Assembly (NCBI GenBank): GCA_910584875.1
Contig: CAJUDA010000015.1
Location: forward strand, 1 to 53,963
Length of the DNA stretch: 53,963 bases
Reading direction: 5' to 3'
From: an uncultured Eubacterium sp.
Lineage (GTDB): Bacteria; Bacillota; Clostridia; Lachnospirales; Lachnospiraceae
Shown: positions 24,536 through 32,698 of the stretch, one piece after another
How positions within the stretch are numbered: position 1 is the first letter of the stretch
Layout: each line of letters begins with the position of its first letter
Program-made: the position numbers and the translations under genes
Notes under the pieces: generated by a model
Database searches by the model: none
What the model was told of the DNA's origin: nothing
The model's input: the letters and a program-made list of their open reading frames with translations, nothing else

Positions 24536-25342
24536 ATGTTACGAGATATTACCATCGGACAATTTTATCATGTGGCGTCACCAGTACACCGGCTGGATCC
24601 GCGCGTAAAGGTCGTGGCGGCGCTGGTTTATCTGATCTCGCTGTTTGTTTTCAGCAGCTTTGCCGGATATATTGTAGTGACAGTATTTCTCCTTACTGTG
24701 ATCACCCTGTCCCGTGTGCCATTTTCTTATATTATAAAGGGGCTGAAGCCGATCCTGATCCTGCTCTTGTTCACTGCTTTTTTTAATATATTCTGGACAA
24801 GGGGCGACGTTGTCTTTCAGTGGCGTTTTATCACTGTTACCTGGCAGGGACTGCGTAAAGGGCTGTTTATGGCGATGCGGCTGATCTATCTGATCATCGG
24901 TTCTTCCATGCTGACGTACACGACGACGCCAAACCAGCTGACCGATGCCATTGAGACATTGCTAAAACCATTGGAGAAGCTTCATGTTCCTGTACATGAT
25001 TTTGCCATGATGATGTCACTTGCCCTGCGTTTTATCCCGATTCTTCTGGATGAGGCAAACCGTATCATCAATGCGCAGAGTGCAAGGGGCGCCGATTTTG
25101 AGGAGGGAAATCTCTGGAAAAGGATGAAGGCGATGGTATCGATCCTGGTCCCGCTTCTTGTATCTTCTGTGCGGCGTGCCTATGATCTTGCCATGGCGAT
25201 GGAATCCCGCTGTTATCACGGGGGCGCCGGCAGGACGAAGATGAAGCCGCTGAAATACCGGACAGTGGATGGCATTGTCTATGGGATTCTCGTGATCTAT
25301 TTTATTATGATCCTTGTGGTGACTCATTTTATAAAGATATAG
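24536..25342 (+). CDS. ecfT: Energy-coupling factor transporter transmembrane protein EcfT
   Basis: The 268-residue protein has about five membrane helices and the two coupling-helix Ala/Ser-Arg motifs, here ARG in QSARGADFEEG and SRC in MESRCYHGG, that contact the ATPases. GAAAGAGGT precedes the ATG. It completes the ecfA1-ecfA2-ecfT set and is followed after four bases by truA, as in other Clostridia. Confidence 0.95.
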   Translation: MLRDITIGQFYHVASPVHRLDPRVKVVAALVYLISLFVFSSFAGYIVVTVFLLTVITLSRVPFSYIIKGLKPILILLLFTAFFNIFWTRGDVVFQWRFITVTWQGLRKGLFMAMRLIYLIIGSSMLTYTTTPNQLTDAIETLLKPLEKLHVPVHDFAMMMSLALRFIPILLDEANRIINAQSARGADFEEGNLWKRMKAMVSILVPLLVSSVRRAYDLAMAMESRCYHGGAGRTKMKPLKYRTVDGIVYGILVIYFIMILVVTHFIKI

Positions 25343-25346
25343 GAGG

Positions 25347-26108
25347 ATGGCTGTGAGACGGATTTGCCTGACAATTTCATACGACGGTACGGCGTACCAT
25401 GGATGGCAGATCCAGGATAATGCTGTGACGGTGGAGGGGAGAGTGACAGAGGCATTACGGGAGCTTCTGCAGGAGCCGGTCGAACTGGCGGGAGCCAGCC
25501 GTACGGACTCGGGTGTACATGCTCTCGGCAATGTGGCTGTTTTTGATACAGAGACAAGGATCCCGCCAGAGAAGATCGCCATTGCACTGAACCATTACCT
25601 GCCGGACGATATCCGGATACAGAAATCCGGGGAGGTAACGGCAGATTTCCATCCCCGCTACCGGGAAAGCATAAAAACATATGAATACAGGATACGGAAT
25701 GCAAGGATAGAGAATCCGGTCCGGAGCCGGTACTGCTATCATGTCCGTCAGCCTCTGGATCTGGATGAAATGAAAAAAGCCGCCGGATTTCTGACAGGCA
25801 CTCATGATTTTTCTGCCTTTTGTTCGGCTGGCAGCCAGGCGAAGAGCAAAGTGCGGACGGTGTATAAGGTGGAGATTTATGAATATCCCGTCTCGTATGG
25901 TGATGAGGGGAGAGAGATCGGGATCCGTGTGAGCGGCAATGGATTTTTGTATAACATGGTACGCATCATGGCAGGTACGCTGATCGAAGTCGGACAGGGG
26001 CGCCGGAGCGCCATGTCGGTGGAAGAGGCAGTGTCAGCAGGTGACAGGGTTAAAGCCGGTCCGACGGCGCCTCCACAGGGGCTGACCCTGCTGGAAATTA
26101 GGTATTGA
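25347..26108 (+). CDS. truA: tRNA pseudouridine synthase A
   Basis: The 253-residue enzyme makes pseudouridine at positions 38-40 of the tRNA anticodon arm. The catalytic aspartate is in ASRTDSGVHAL (about residue 54), and KSYEYRI-like KTYEYRIRN and GNGFLYNMVRIM are conserved. TAGGAGG directly precedes ATG 25347, so the true start may be GTG 25353. Its stop codon lies inside the -35 box of the rplM promoter. Confidence 0.96.
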   Translation: MAVRRICLTISYDGTAYHGWQIQDNAVTVEGRVTEALRELLQEPVELAGASRTDSGVHALGNVAVFDTETRIPPEKIAIALNHYLPDDIRIQKSGEVTADFHPRYRESIKTYEYRIRNARIENPVRSRYCYHVRQPLDLDEMKKAAGFLTGTHDFSAFCSAGSQAKSKVRTVYKVEIYEYPVSYGDEGREIGIRVSGNGFLYNMVRIMAGTLIEVGQGRRSAMSVEEAVSAGDRVKAGPTAPPQGLTLLEIRY

Positions 26109-26133
26109 CAGAAAATGGCGAATGTTATATAAT
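26105..26133 (+). promoter_or_regulatory. Consensus promoter of rplM-rpsI
   Basis: TTGACA (26105-26110) and TATAAT (26128-26133) are perfect matches to the housekeeping consensus and 17 bases apart. The -35 box overlaps the stop codon of truA. Confidence 0.92.
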
Positions 26134-26139
26134 ATGATA

Positions 26140-26278
26140 CTGTGACGTGAAAAATACCCGATCCAATGCCCCGGTAAGGTATTTTTAACATAAAAAAATT
26201 GAAAACAGAAGCCAGAAAAAAGGTCTTACGGACAGAGACCATGGTACTGGCAGAATCGAAGTAAGGAGGATCCCCGGG
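26140..26278 (+). ncRNA. Structured leader of rplM, candidate L13 autoregulatory leader
   Basis: Two structures are visible: AAAAATACC/GGTATTTTT (26150-26158 with 26178-26186), and a GCCAG/CTGGC stem (26211-26215 with 26247-26251) enclosing GGTCT/AGACC (26222-26226 with 26236-26240). An A-rich linker joins them. An L13 leader is known upstream of rplM in Firmicutes; whether this matches that family needs a covariance-model search. Confidence 0.55.
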
Positions 26279-26707
26279 ATGAAAAGTTTTATGGCAAATC
26301 CATCCAAAGTGGAAAGAAAATGGTATGTAGTAGACGCTGAAGGAAAAACATTGGGACGTCTTGCATCCGAGGTAGCAAACGTATTAAGAGGTAAGAAAAA
26401 GCCTATTTATACACCTCACATCGACACTGGTGATTATGTCATCGTAGTGAATGCTGAGAAGGTTAAGACAACCGGTAAGAAACTGGAGCAGAAAAAGTAT
26501 TATCATCATTCCGAGTATGTCGGTGGCATGAAGGAAACTACATTGAAAGAAATGATGAAAAAGAAACCGGAATATGTTATTACTCACGCAGTAAAAGGTA
26601 TGCTTCCGAAAGGACCTCTCGGTCGCCAGATGCTGAAGAAACTGCATGTGTACGCAGGCCCAGAGCACAAGCATGAGGCACAGAAGCCGGAAGCAATGGA
26701 AATTTAA
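26279..26707 (+). CDS. rplM: 50S ribosomal protein L13
   Basis: The 142-residue product begins MKSFMANPSKVERKWYVVDA and contains GKTLGRLASEVANVLRGKKKP and HVYAGPEHKHEAQKPEAMEI, typical of L13. It is an early 50S assembly protein. TAAGGAGGA precedes the ATG. rpsI follows after 26 bases. Confidence 0.98.
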   Translation: MKSFMANPSKVERKWYVVDAEGKTLGRLASEVANVLRGKKKPIYTPHIDTGDYVIVVNAEKVKTTGKKLEQKKYYHHSEYVGGMKETTLKEMMKKKPEYVITHAVKGMLPKGPLGRQMLKKLHVYAGPEHKHEAQKPEAMEI

Positions 26708-26733
26708 GAGGATGGTAGAAAGGAGAAATAACA

Positions 26734-27126
26734 TTGGCTAGTTCAACATTTTATGGAACAGGTAGAAGAAAATCAAGCGTTGCCCGTGTATATCTTACAC
26801 CTGGCACCGGTAAAGTAACGATCAATAAAAAAGATATGGACGAATACTTTGGTCTTGAGACGCTGAAGATCATCGTTCGTCAGCCATTGGAGGCAACGAA
26901 TACAGCAGATAAATATGATGTGAAGGTGACAGTCCGCGGTGGTGGATTTACTGGTCAGGCTGGTGCGATCCGTCATGGGATTGCCCGCGCACTGAATGAG
27001 GCAGACGCTGATTTCAGACCGATCCTCAAGAGCGCAGGATTCCTTACCCGCGATTCCCGCATGAAGGAAAGAAAGAAATATGGTCTGAAGAAGGCACGTC
27101 GTGCACCACAGTTCTCCAAGAGATAA
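26734..27126 (+). CDS. rpsI: 30S ribosomal protein S9
   Basis: The 130-residue product (GTGRRKSSVARVYLTPGTG) ends in KARRAPQFSKR, the C-terminal tail that touches P-site tRNA. The start is the rare TTG at 26734 behind GAAAGGAG; SSTFYGTGRRK is the family beginning, so this start is supported. It ends the rplM operon. Confidence 0.97.
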   Translation: MASSTFYGTGRRKSSVARVYLTPGTGKVTINKKDMDEYFGLETLKIIVRQPLEATNTADKYDVKVTVRGGGFTGQAGAIRHGIARALNEADADFRPILKSAGFLTRDSRMKERKKYGLKKARRAPQFSKR

Positions 27127-27152
27127 TTACAGACAATATAAGAGATTTTATG

Positions 27153-27187
27153 AAACCCTTGAAAGTCCAGTATTTTCAAGGGTTTTC
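27153..27187 (+). terminator. Intrinsic terminator after rpsI
   Basis: AAACCCTTGAAA pairs with TTTCAAGGGTTT around a loop of about eight bases, followed by further T and pyrimidine bases. It lies 26 bases after the rpsI stop and closes the rplM-rpsI transcript. Confidence 0.85.
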
Positions 27188-27250
27188 CTTATACCTGCAT
27201 TTTGCATCCATGATGCAGTTCCGATATAAATGGAATTCAGGCTTATTACA

Positions 27251-27259
27251 TGGTATAAT
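27251..27259 (+). promoter_or_regulatory. Extended -10 promoter of the two-component operon
   Basis: TATAAT (27254-27259) is preceded by TGG, giving the extended -10 form. No -35 close to consensus is seen at the right distance, as is allowed for such promoters. The start codon of the response regulator is 65 bases downstream. Confidence 0.5.
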
Positions 27260-27323
27260 GGAGAGCGACAATTTGAACCCGCCGTTGAGCTAAGGGGCAG
27301 GAAGAGCAGGGAAGGAAAGAAAG

Positions 27324-27986
27324 ATGCTGGATATATTAATTGTAGAAGATAACAAAGAAATAGGTACGTTGCTGTGTGATTTTTTGCGTAAAGAGAATTA
27401 CACGGTTAGTGTAGCCCAGACCGGTGAAAAGGCTTTGGAATTGTATGAAACATATGGGGCTAAAGTGATTGTGCTGGATATTATGCTCCCCGGAATCAAT
27501 GGCTTTGCGGTTTGTTCTAAGATCAGGGAGACTTCCAATACCCATATTTTAATAGCCAGTGCCAGGGTGGAAAAGGATGATAAATTAAAAGGCTTAAATC
27601 TTGGTGCAGATGATTACATTGAGAAACCTTATGATGTAGATATATTAATTGCCAAGATCAAAGGTATTTTTAAAAGAAAATATGGTCAGGCAGAAATGGT
27701 AGAAGGGAATATCCGATTGAATACGGTGCAGCAGTCGGTCTATGTAGACGGGCAGAAAAAAGAAGTGACGGAAAAAGAGTTTGAACTGTTAAAGCTGCTC
27801 ATCGAGAATAAGAATGTAACGATGAAGAAGGAGTATTTGTTTAATACCGTCTGGGGAAGTGACAGTGAATCGGAGATTCAGACACTGACGGTACACATTA
27901 AGCGGCTTCGGGAAAAAATAGAAGAAGAACCGGGAAAGCCCAGGCATATTATTACAGAGTGGGGAGTGGGGTATCGGTTTGAGTAA
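27324..27986 (+). CDS. OmpR-family response regulator
   Basis: The 220-residue protein has a receiver domain with the acidic pair VEDN, the phosphoacceptor Asp52 (VLDIMLPG) and the Lys of IEKPYD, followed by a winged-helix DNA-binding domain from about residue 125 (VTEKEFELLKLL and IKRLREKIEEEP). GGAAGGAAAG lies before the ATG. It is followed by its kinase and an FtsX-type exporter, whose operon it probably controls. Confidence 0.93.
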   Translation: MLDILIVEDNKEIGTLLCDFLRKENYTVSVAQTGEKALELYETYGAKVIVLDIMLPGINGFAVCSKIRETSNTHILIASARVEKDDKLKGLNLGADDYIEKPYDVDILIAKIKGIFKRKYGQAEMVEGNIRLNTVQQSVYVDGQKKEVTEKEFELLKLLIENKNVTMKKEYLFNTVWGSDSESEIQTLTVHIKRLREKIEEEPGKPRHIITEWGVGYRFE

Positions 27987-29214
27987 GTTTAAAATTTTTA
28001 TACTTTGGATTGTCATGATCGAGATCCTGCTTATATTGTCAGCAAATATTTTGTATTTTTATCAATATAATGACAGTGACGGGAAATTATATCTTGTGGA
28101 AGCAAGGCGTGTGGTGGAAGAGATAGAAGAAAAAAAACCAGAGGCTTCCGAAATAGAAGCAATGGATTTCGATAAGTATGAGACGATAGCAGGAGTCAGA
28201 GAGTTTGTTGCCGGAGAAGCCTGTGATAACGACTATTTAGTGGAAGAAATAGCTGGTAAACTGTACCGGATCGAATATGCAGAGGAAAGAAGTTCACGAG
28301 TCCCTTTGTACATCAATCTCACGCTGCTGGGTATGATGGCTGTGACAATTATTGTGCTCATGTATGTGTATCATAAAGTTTTAAAGCCCTTTCAGGATAT
28401 GAGTAATTTACCTTATGAGCTGGCGAAAGGGAATTTGTCCATGCCTGTAAAAGAAGAGAAAAGTAAGCTGTTTGGACGCTTCCTGTGGGGAATGGACATG
28501 CTTCGCGAAGAGCTGGAGGAAACAAAAGAGAAAGAACTTGAATTTCTAAAGGAGCGGAAGACGTTGATTCTTTCTTTGTCCCATGATATCAAAACGCCGC
28601 TTTCTTCGATTGAATTGTATTTGAAAGCGCTGTCGGAGGATTTGTATGACAAACAGGAGAGAAAGGATGAAGCTTTACAGGGCATTGCAAGGAATGTGAA
28701 AGAAATAAAGGGGTACGTGAATGAAATTGTGACTGCATCCAGGGAAGATTTTCTGCATCTGGAAGTGCGAACGGGAGAGTATTATCTTTCAGAGGTGATC
28801 AAAGCCACAGAAAGTTATTATAAGGATAAGCTGTCTGTCATCCACACTGAATTTCAAGTGGATGAAGTTTCGGAATGTCTTGTCAGAGGGGATAAGGACC
28901 GTATGGCTGAGGTTCTTCAAAATGTTATGGAAAATGCCATAAAATATGGTGATGGTAAGCGTATCCGCATTTCGTTCGGGGAGGAAGAGGATTGTAAATT
29001 AATACAGATCGGAAACTCAGGGTGTAATCTGAAAAAAGAGGAACTTCCCAATCTTTTTGATTCCTTTTATCGGGGAAGCAATAGTACCGGTAGGAAAGGA
29101 AACGGTCTGGGGCTTTATATTTGCAAAATACTGATGCGTAAAATGGATGGCGAAATCTTTGCCGGGATGGAGGAAGATGTTTTTTGTGTGACGATAGTCG
29201 TTAGAAAGGCATAA
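27979..29214 (+). CDS. Sensor histidine kinase
   Basis: The 411-residue kinase has membrane helices at about residues 6-28 and 112-132 with an outer domain of about 80 residues between them, a HAMP-like linker, a phosphorylated His202 in LSLSHDIKTPLSS, the N box NVMENAIKYG and a G box GNGLGLYI. The start TTG 27979 overlaps the end of the regulator gene by eight bases. The outer domain is larger than in Bce-type intramembrane sensors, so it may bind its signal directly. Confidence 0.92.
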   Translation: MSKFKIFILWIVMIEILLILSANILYFYQYNDSDGKLYLVEARRVVEEIEEKKPEASEIEAMDFDKYETIAGVREFVAGEACDNDYLVEEIAGKLYRIEYAEERSSRVPLYINLTLLGMMAVTIIVLMYVYHKVLKPFQDMSNLPYELAKGNLSMPVKEEKSKLFGRFLWGMDMLREELEETKEKELEFLKERKTLILSLSHDIKTPLSSIELYLKALSEDLYDKQERKDEALQGIARNVKEIKGYVNEIVTASREDFLHLEVRTGEYYLSEVIKATESYYKDKLSVIHTEFQVDEVSECLVRGDKDRMAEVLQNVMENAIKYGDGKRIRISFGEEEDCKLIQIGNSGCNLKKEELPNLFDSFYRGSNSTGRKGNGLGLYICKILMRKMDGEIFAGMEEDVFCVTIVVRKA

Positions 29215-29222
29215 TGCGAATG

Positions 29223-29259
29223 AAAACTTCAGGGTCAGATTAAATGACTCTGAAGTTTT
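29223..29259 (+). terminator. Terminator between the histidine kinase and the exporter genes
   Basis: AAAACTTCAG-GTCA and TGAC-CTGAAGTTTT form a long stem with one mismatch around GATTAAA, followed by TATATTT. The exporter genes downstream are therefore a separate unit from the two-component genes. Confidence 0.8.
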
Positions 29260-29338
29260 ATATTTAAGGATTATTTAATAATTTTGGTGTTAGCATATCT
29301 CTTGTAAAATCAGTTCAGAATCAGGAGAGGAGCAAAGA

Positions 29339-31708
29339 ATGTATCGAAACATACTAAAAAAAGATTTAAAACGAAAAAAGGCGATGAATATTATCCTGCT
29401 ATTATTCATTATCTTTGCCACAATGTTTGTATCGTCCAGCGTCAACAACATTATAAATGTGACTACGGCACTGGACAGTTATTTTGAAATGGCAGATGTG
29501 CCGGATTATTTTGTGGCTGTCATGAATAAAAATTGTGCCGTTGACATTGATGAAACGGTAAGGTCGGCAAGCGCAGCAGATCGCTATGCAACGGAACACG
29601 TATTGTTTTTATCGTCTGGAAATTTTATCTATGAGGATGAGGATATCGTAAACGAGAGTATAAATCTGGTTCACAGCGACATTTGCATGAATTATTTTCT
29701 TCCCGATGGCAGTACCCTTGAGACGGTCAGGCAGGGAGAGTTTTATATGGCGGAGAGTAAGGCGGACGATCTCGGTATTGATGTGGGAGATAAGCTTACC
29801 ATAGAATGTAACGGTGTGAGCCGTGGATTTGTTCTTGCGGGCAAAATAAAGGATGCGCTTTTCGGCTCAAAGCCGATCACGATTACCCGTTATATCATAA
29901 GTGAGGAGGATTTTAATTGTTTTCTTTCCGCAGAAAAAACAGATGGATATTACGGCGGTTCTCTTGTCTACCTATATTCTTCCGATATGGATGCGGTTCT
30001 GCCGCAGATAAAACCAATTGCCGAAAACAGCGTCTTAACAATGGACAGAGCCACTATGAAATTCTTCTACGTTTTTGATATGATCGTGGTAGGTATTCTG
30101 CTTGTGGTAAGCATTATACTTATTATGATCGCATTCGTAGTTTTGCGTTTTACCATCTCCTTTACACTTTCCGAGGAATTCCGTGAAATCGGTGTAATGA
30201 AGGCGATTGGTATCGGCAATTTCAAAATCCGGGGCTTATACCTTGTGAAATATATGGGGCTTTCCCTGATCGGTGCGGCGATCGGTCTTGTCCTTGGCTT
30301 CCCCTTCGGTAAAATGCTGATGAGCGTTTCCTCGCCAAGCATTATTATCGGAAACCAGAGTCCGGTATTGGTTAATATCCTCTGTGCCGTTCTTGTTATC
30401 GCGGTAATTTTACTGTTCTGCTATGGCTGTACAGGCAGGGTGAAGAAACTGACGCCGATTGACGCGATCCGAAACGGTCAGACAGGGGAACGCTTTCGAA
30501 AAAAAAGTCTTATGAGTTTAAGGAAATCCAGGTTTCCGATGTCGCCTTTCCTGGCACTGAATGATATAGTAAGCAGCCCCAGGCGTTATGGCATTATCAC
30601 ACTTACATTCTTTCTGTGTCTGTCCCTTTTGCTTATCCTTTCGGCGACGGTTTCTACCATGAACAGCAACCGTCTTGCCACGGCATTTGGATGGGCAGAT
30701 TGCGATATCTATCTGGACAATAAAATACTTTCAGATTGTATGCTGGAAGACGGACACGAAAGGCTTGAAAAGCACCTTGATGAAATGGAACAGGCTCTTG
30801 CGGAAAATGGTATTCCCGCAAAATGCTATCAGGAAATGGTGTTTAACCTGCCTGTATCGTTCGGAGAAAACGAGAGCAATATCATTATCTATCAGGGCAC
30901 AGGCTCCACAATGGATATGTACGAATATACAGCAGGAACAGCACCACAAAATACAGATGAGATTGCAATCACCCGGATTTCCGCAGAGAAGCTGAACGCA
31001 GCGATCGGTGATACCGTTACCGTCAAAACCATTGACGGAGATAAGGAATATATCATTTCGGCGTTTTTCCAGTCTATGAATCAGCAGGGAAGCGGCATGC
31101 GGCTTCACTGTGATGAGTATATCAATTATGTTCAGGCAGTCGGCGGTGTCGATAGTACGCAGATTACCTTTACGGATCATCCTGACAGCAGGGAAATTGA
31201 ACGGAGAATAGAAGAAATCCAGAGGATTTTTCCCGATTATGAAAATATAAAAACCTGCGCTGAGAAAATAGCAGATATGATCGGTGTTGCGGGAACTCTT
31301 GATGCAGTAAAATCACTCGTAGTTGTTCTCACAATCGTATTAGCCGCACTCATAACCGTGCTGATGGAGCGTTCTTTTATCGCAAAGGAGCAGGGTGAAA
31401 TTGCACTCATGAAAGCCGTGGGCACACGAAATGGTAAAATCTATGGATATCATGCGTTACGATTTCTATTTGTGGGAATGATGGCTGTGATGATCGGTGA
31501 AGTTTTTGCAATGCCGCTTACGCACCTGTGCATTGACCCGATTTTTAAAATGATGGGGATGGAGCTTGCCGTTGACTACGTTATCAATCCTGTTGAAATG
31601 TATCTGATCTTCCCTGTTGTCATTCTTGCCACAACAGGCGTCAGCGCATTTCTGACCGCGCTTTATACAAGGAAAATCAGCGCCTCCGACACTGCTAACA
31701 TTGAATAA
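29339..31708 (+). CDS. FtsX-like ABC transporter permease
   Basis: The 789-residue membrane protein has an N-terminal helix (about 15-37), an outer domain, three helices near residues 240-370, then a second outer domain and three C-terminal helices, the doubled FtsX layout. Each half contains a motif like EIGVMKAIG or EIALMKAVG. AGGAGAGGAG precedes the ATG. With the ATPase at 31749 it probably exports or senses peptides or lipids; lantibiotic resistance is one possibility. Confidence 0.9.
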   Translation: MYRNILKKDLKRKKAMNIILLLFIIFATMFVSSSVNNIINVTTALDSYFEMADVPDYFVAVMNKNCAVDIDETVRSASAADRYATEHVLFLSSGNFIYEDEDIVNESINLVHSDICMNYFLPDGSTLETVRQGEFYMAESKADDLGIDVGDKLTIECNGVSRGFVLAGKIKDALFGSKPITITRYIISEEDFNCFLSAEKTDGYYGGSLVYLYSSDMDAVLPQIKPIAENSVLTMDRATMKFFYVFDMIVVGILLVVSIILIMIAFVVLRFTISFTLSEEFREIGVMKAIGIGNFKIRGLYLVKYMGLSLIGAAIGLVLGFPFGKMLMSVSSPSIIIGNQSPVLVNILCAVLVIAVILLFCYGCTGRVKKLTPIDAIRNGQTGERFRKKSLMSLRKSRFPMSPFLALNDIVSSPRRYGIITLTFFLCLSLLLILSATVSTMNSNRLATAFGWADCDIYLDNKILSDCMLEDGHERLEKHLDEMEQALAENGIPAKCYQEMVFNLPVSFGENESNIIIYQGTGSTMDMYEYTAGTAPQNTDEIAITRISAEKLNAAIGDTVTVKTIDGDKEYIISAFFQSMNQQGSGMRLHCDEYINYVQAVGGVDSTQITFTDHPDSREIERRIEEIQRIFPDYENIKTCAEKIADMIGVAGTLDAVKSLVVVLTIVLAALITVLMERSFIAKEQGEIALMKAVGTRNGKIYGYHALRFLFVGMMAVMIGEVFAMPLTHLCIDPIFKMMGMELAVDYVINPVEMYLIFPVVILATTGVSAFLTALYTRKISASDTANIE

Positions 31709-31748
31709 TCATAAATCATAAAAAATGAAACAAAGAAAGGAATCAATT

Positions 31749-32510
31749 ATGAATATTTTAGAAGTAAAAGACCTCTGCAAAACATATATCGTAAACAAAC
31801 GCCAGAACAACGTTTTGAAAAATGTAAGTTTTACTGTTTCTGAAGGCGAAATGGTAGCCATCATGGGACCGTCAGGCTCGGGTAAATCAACGCTTTTGTA
31901 TGCCGTTTCGGGCATGGATTCCATTACCGCAGGCGAAGTCTTATTCTGTGGAAAGAACATTGCGAAAATGCGTGAAAAGGAGCTTGCAGAATTACGTCTT
32001 GATGAAATGGGTTTTATCTTTCAGCAGATGTATATGCTGAAAAATTTAACTGTACTTGACAATATTATTCTTCCTGCGCTGCAATCAGATAAAAATACCG
32101 AAACCCGTAAGGAAACGGTCCAGCGTGGACAGGACTTAATGCGCAAGATGGGTATTATCAGCATTGCCGATAACGACATCAATGAAGTTTCGGGAGGGCA
32201 GCTTCAAAGAGCCTGCATTTGCAGAAGTTTGGTAAATATGCCCAAGGTTCTGTTTGCGGATGAACCGACGGGATCTTTGAACCGGACATCGTCCAATGAG
32301 GTAATGGAGGAGCTGGTAAAGGTAAACGAAGAGGGGGCAGCAATTATGATGGTAACGCATGATGCAAAGGTAGCCGCAAGGTGTTCCAGAGTGCTATATA
32401 TTGTAGATGGTAACATTAAGGGCGAATATTTAAGCCCGAAAGACCGGGAGATGAAAGAGAAGGATCGGGAGAGATTGTTAAATAACTGGCTATTGGAACT
32501 GGGATGGTAA
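31749..32510 (+). CDS. ABC transporter ATPase, MacB/LolD type
   Basis: The 253-residue ATPase has Walker A GPSGSGKST, Q-loop FIFQQMYML, the signature VSGGQLQRACI and Walker B VLFADEPTGSLN, the pattern of ATPases that serve FtsX permeases. I chose ATG 31749 since AGAAAGGA lies before it and MNILEVKDLCKTY is the family start; an in-frame start at 31725 has no ribosome binding site. It lies 40 bases after its permease. Confidence 0.92.
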   Translation: MNILEVKDLCKTYIVNKRQNNVLKNVSFTVSEGEMVAIMGPSGSGKSTLLYAVSGMDSITAGEVLFCGKNIAKMREKELAELRLDEMGFIFQQMYMLKNLTVLDNIILPALQSDKNTETRKETVQRGQDLMRKMGIISIADNDINEVSGGQLQRACICRSLVNMPKVLFADEPTGSLNRTSSNEVMEELVKVNEEGAAIMMVTHDAKVAARCSRVLYIVDGNIKGEYLSPKDREMKEKDRERLLNNWLLELGW

Positions 32511-32653
32511 GGATATTTTTCCATATGGTGAAAGATATCAATTGCTATATCATATAATTTCTAAAAATCTCAAAATTTTCAATGCGAAACTAAAAAAATT
32601 CTATGTTTTCTCCTGACAGTATTGGTTATACTGACAATAACAAAAAGAAATAG

Positions 32654-32672
32654 GTACAGTATATACTTGTAC
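32654..32672 (+). promoter_or_regulatory. Palindrome upstream of mglB, possible operator
   Basis: GTACA (32654-32658) and TGTAC (32668-32672) flank GTATATAC, giving a near-perfect 19-base palindrome 27 bases before the mglB start. It could be an operator or overlap the start of transcription. The promoter itself is not clear: a CTGACA at about 32628 and TACAGT 18 bases later is the best pair. Confidence 0.35.
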
Positions 32673-32698
32673 AATAACCGAGAAGGGAGAAATGAAAT

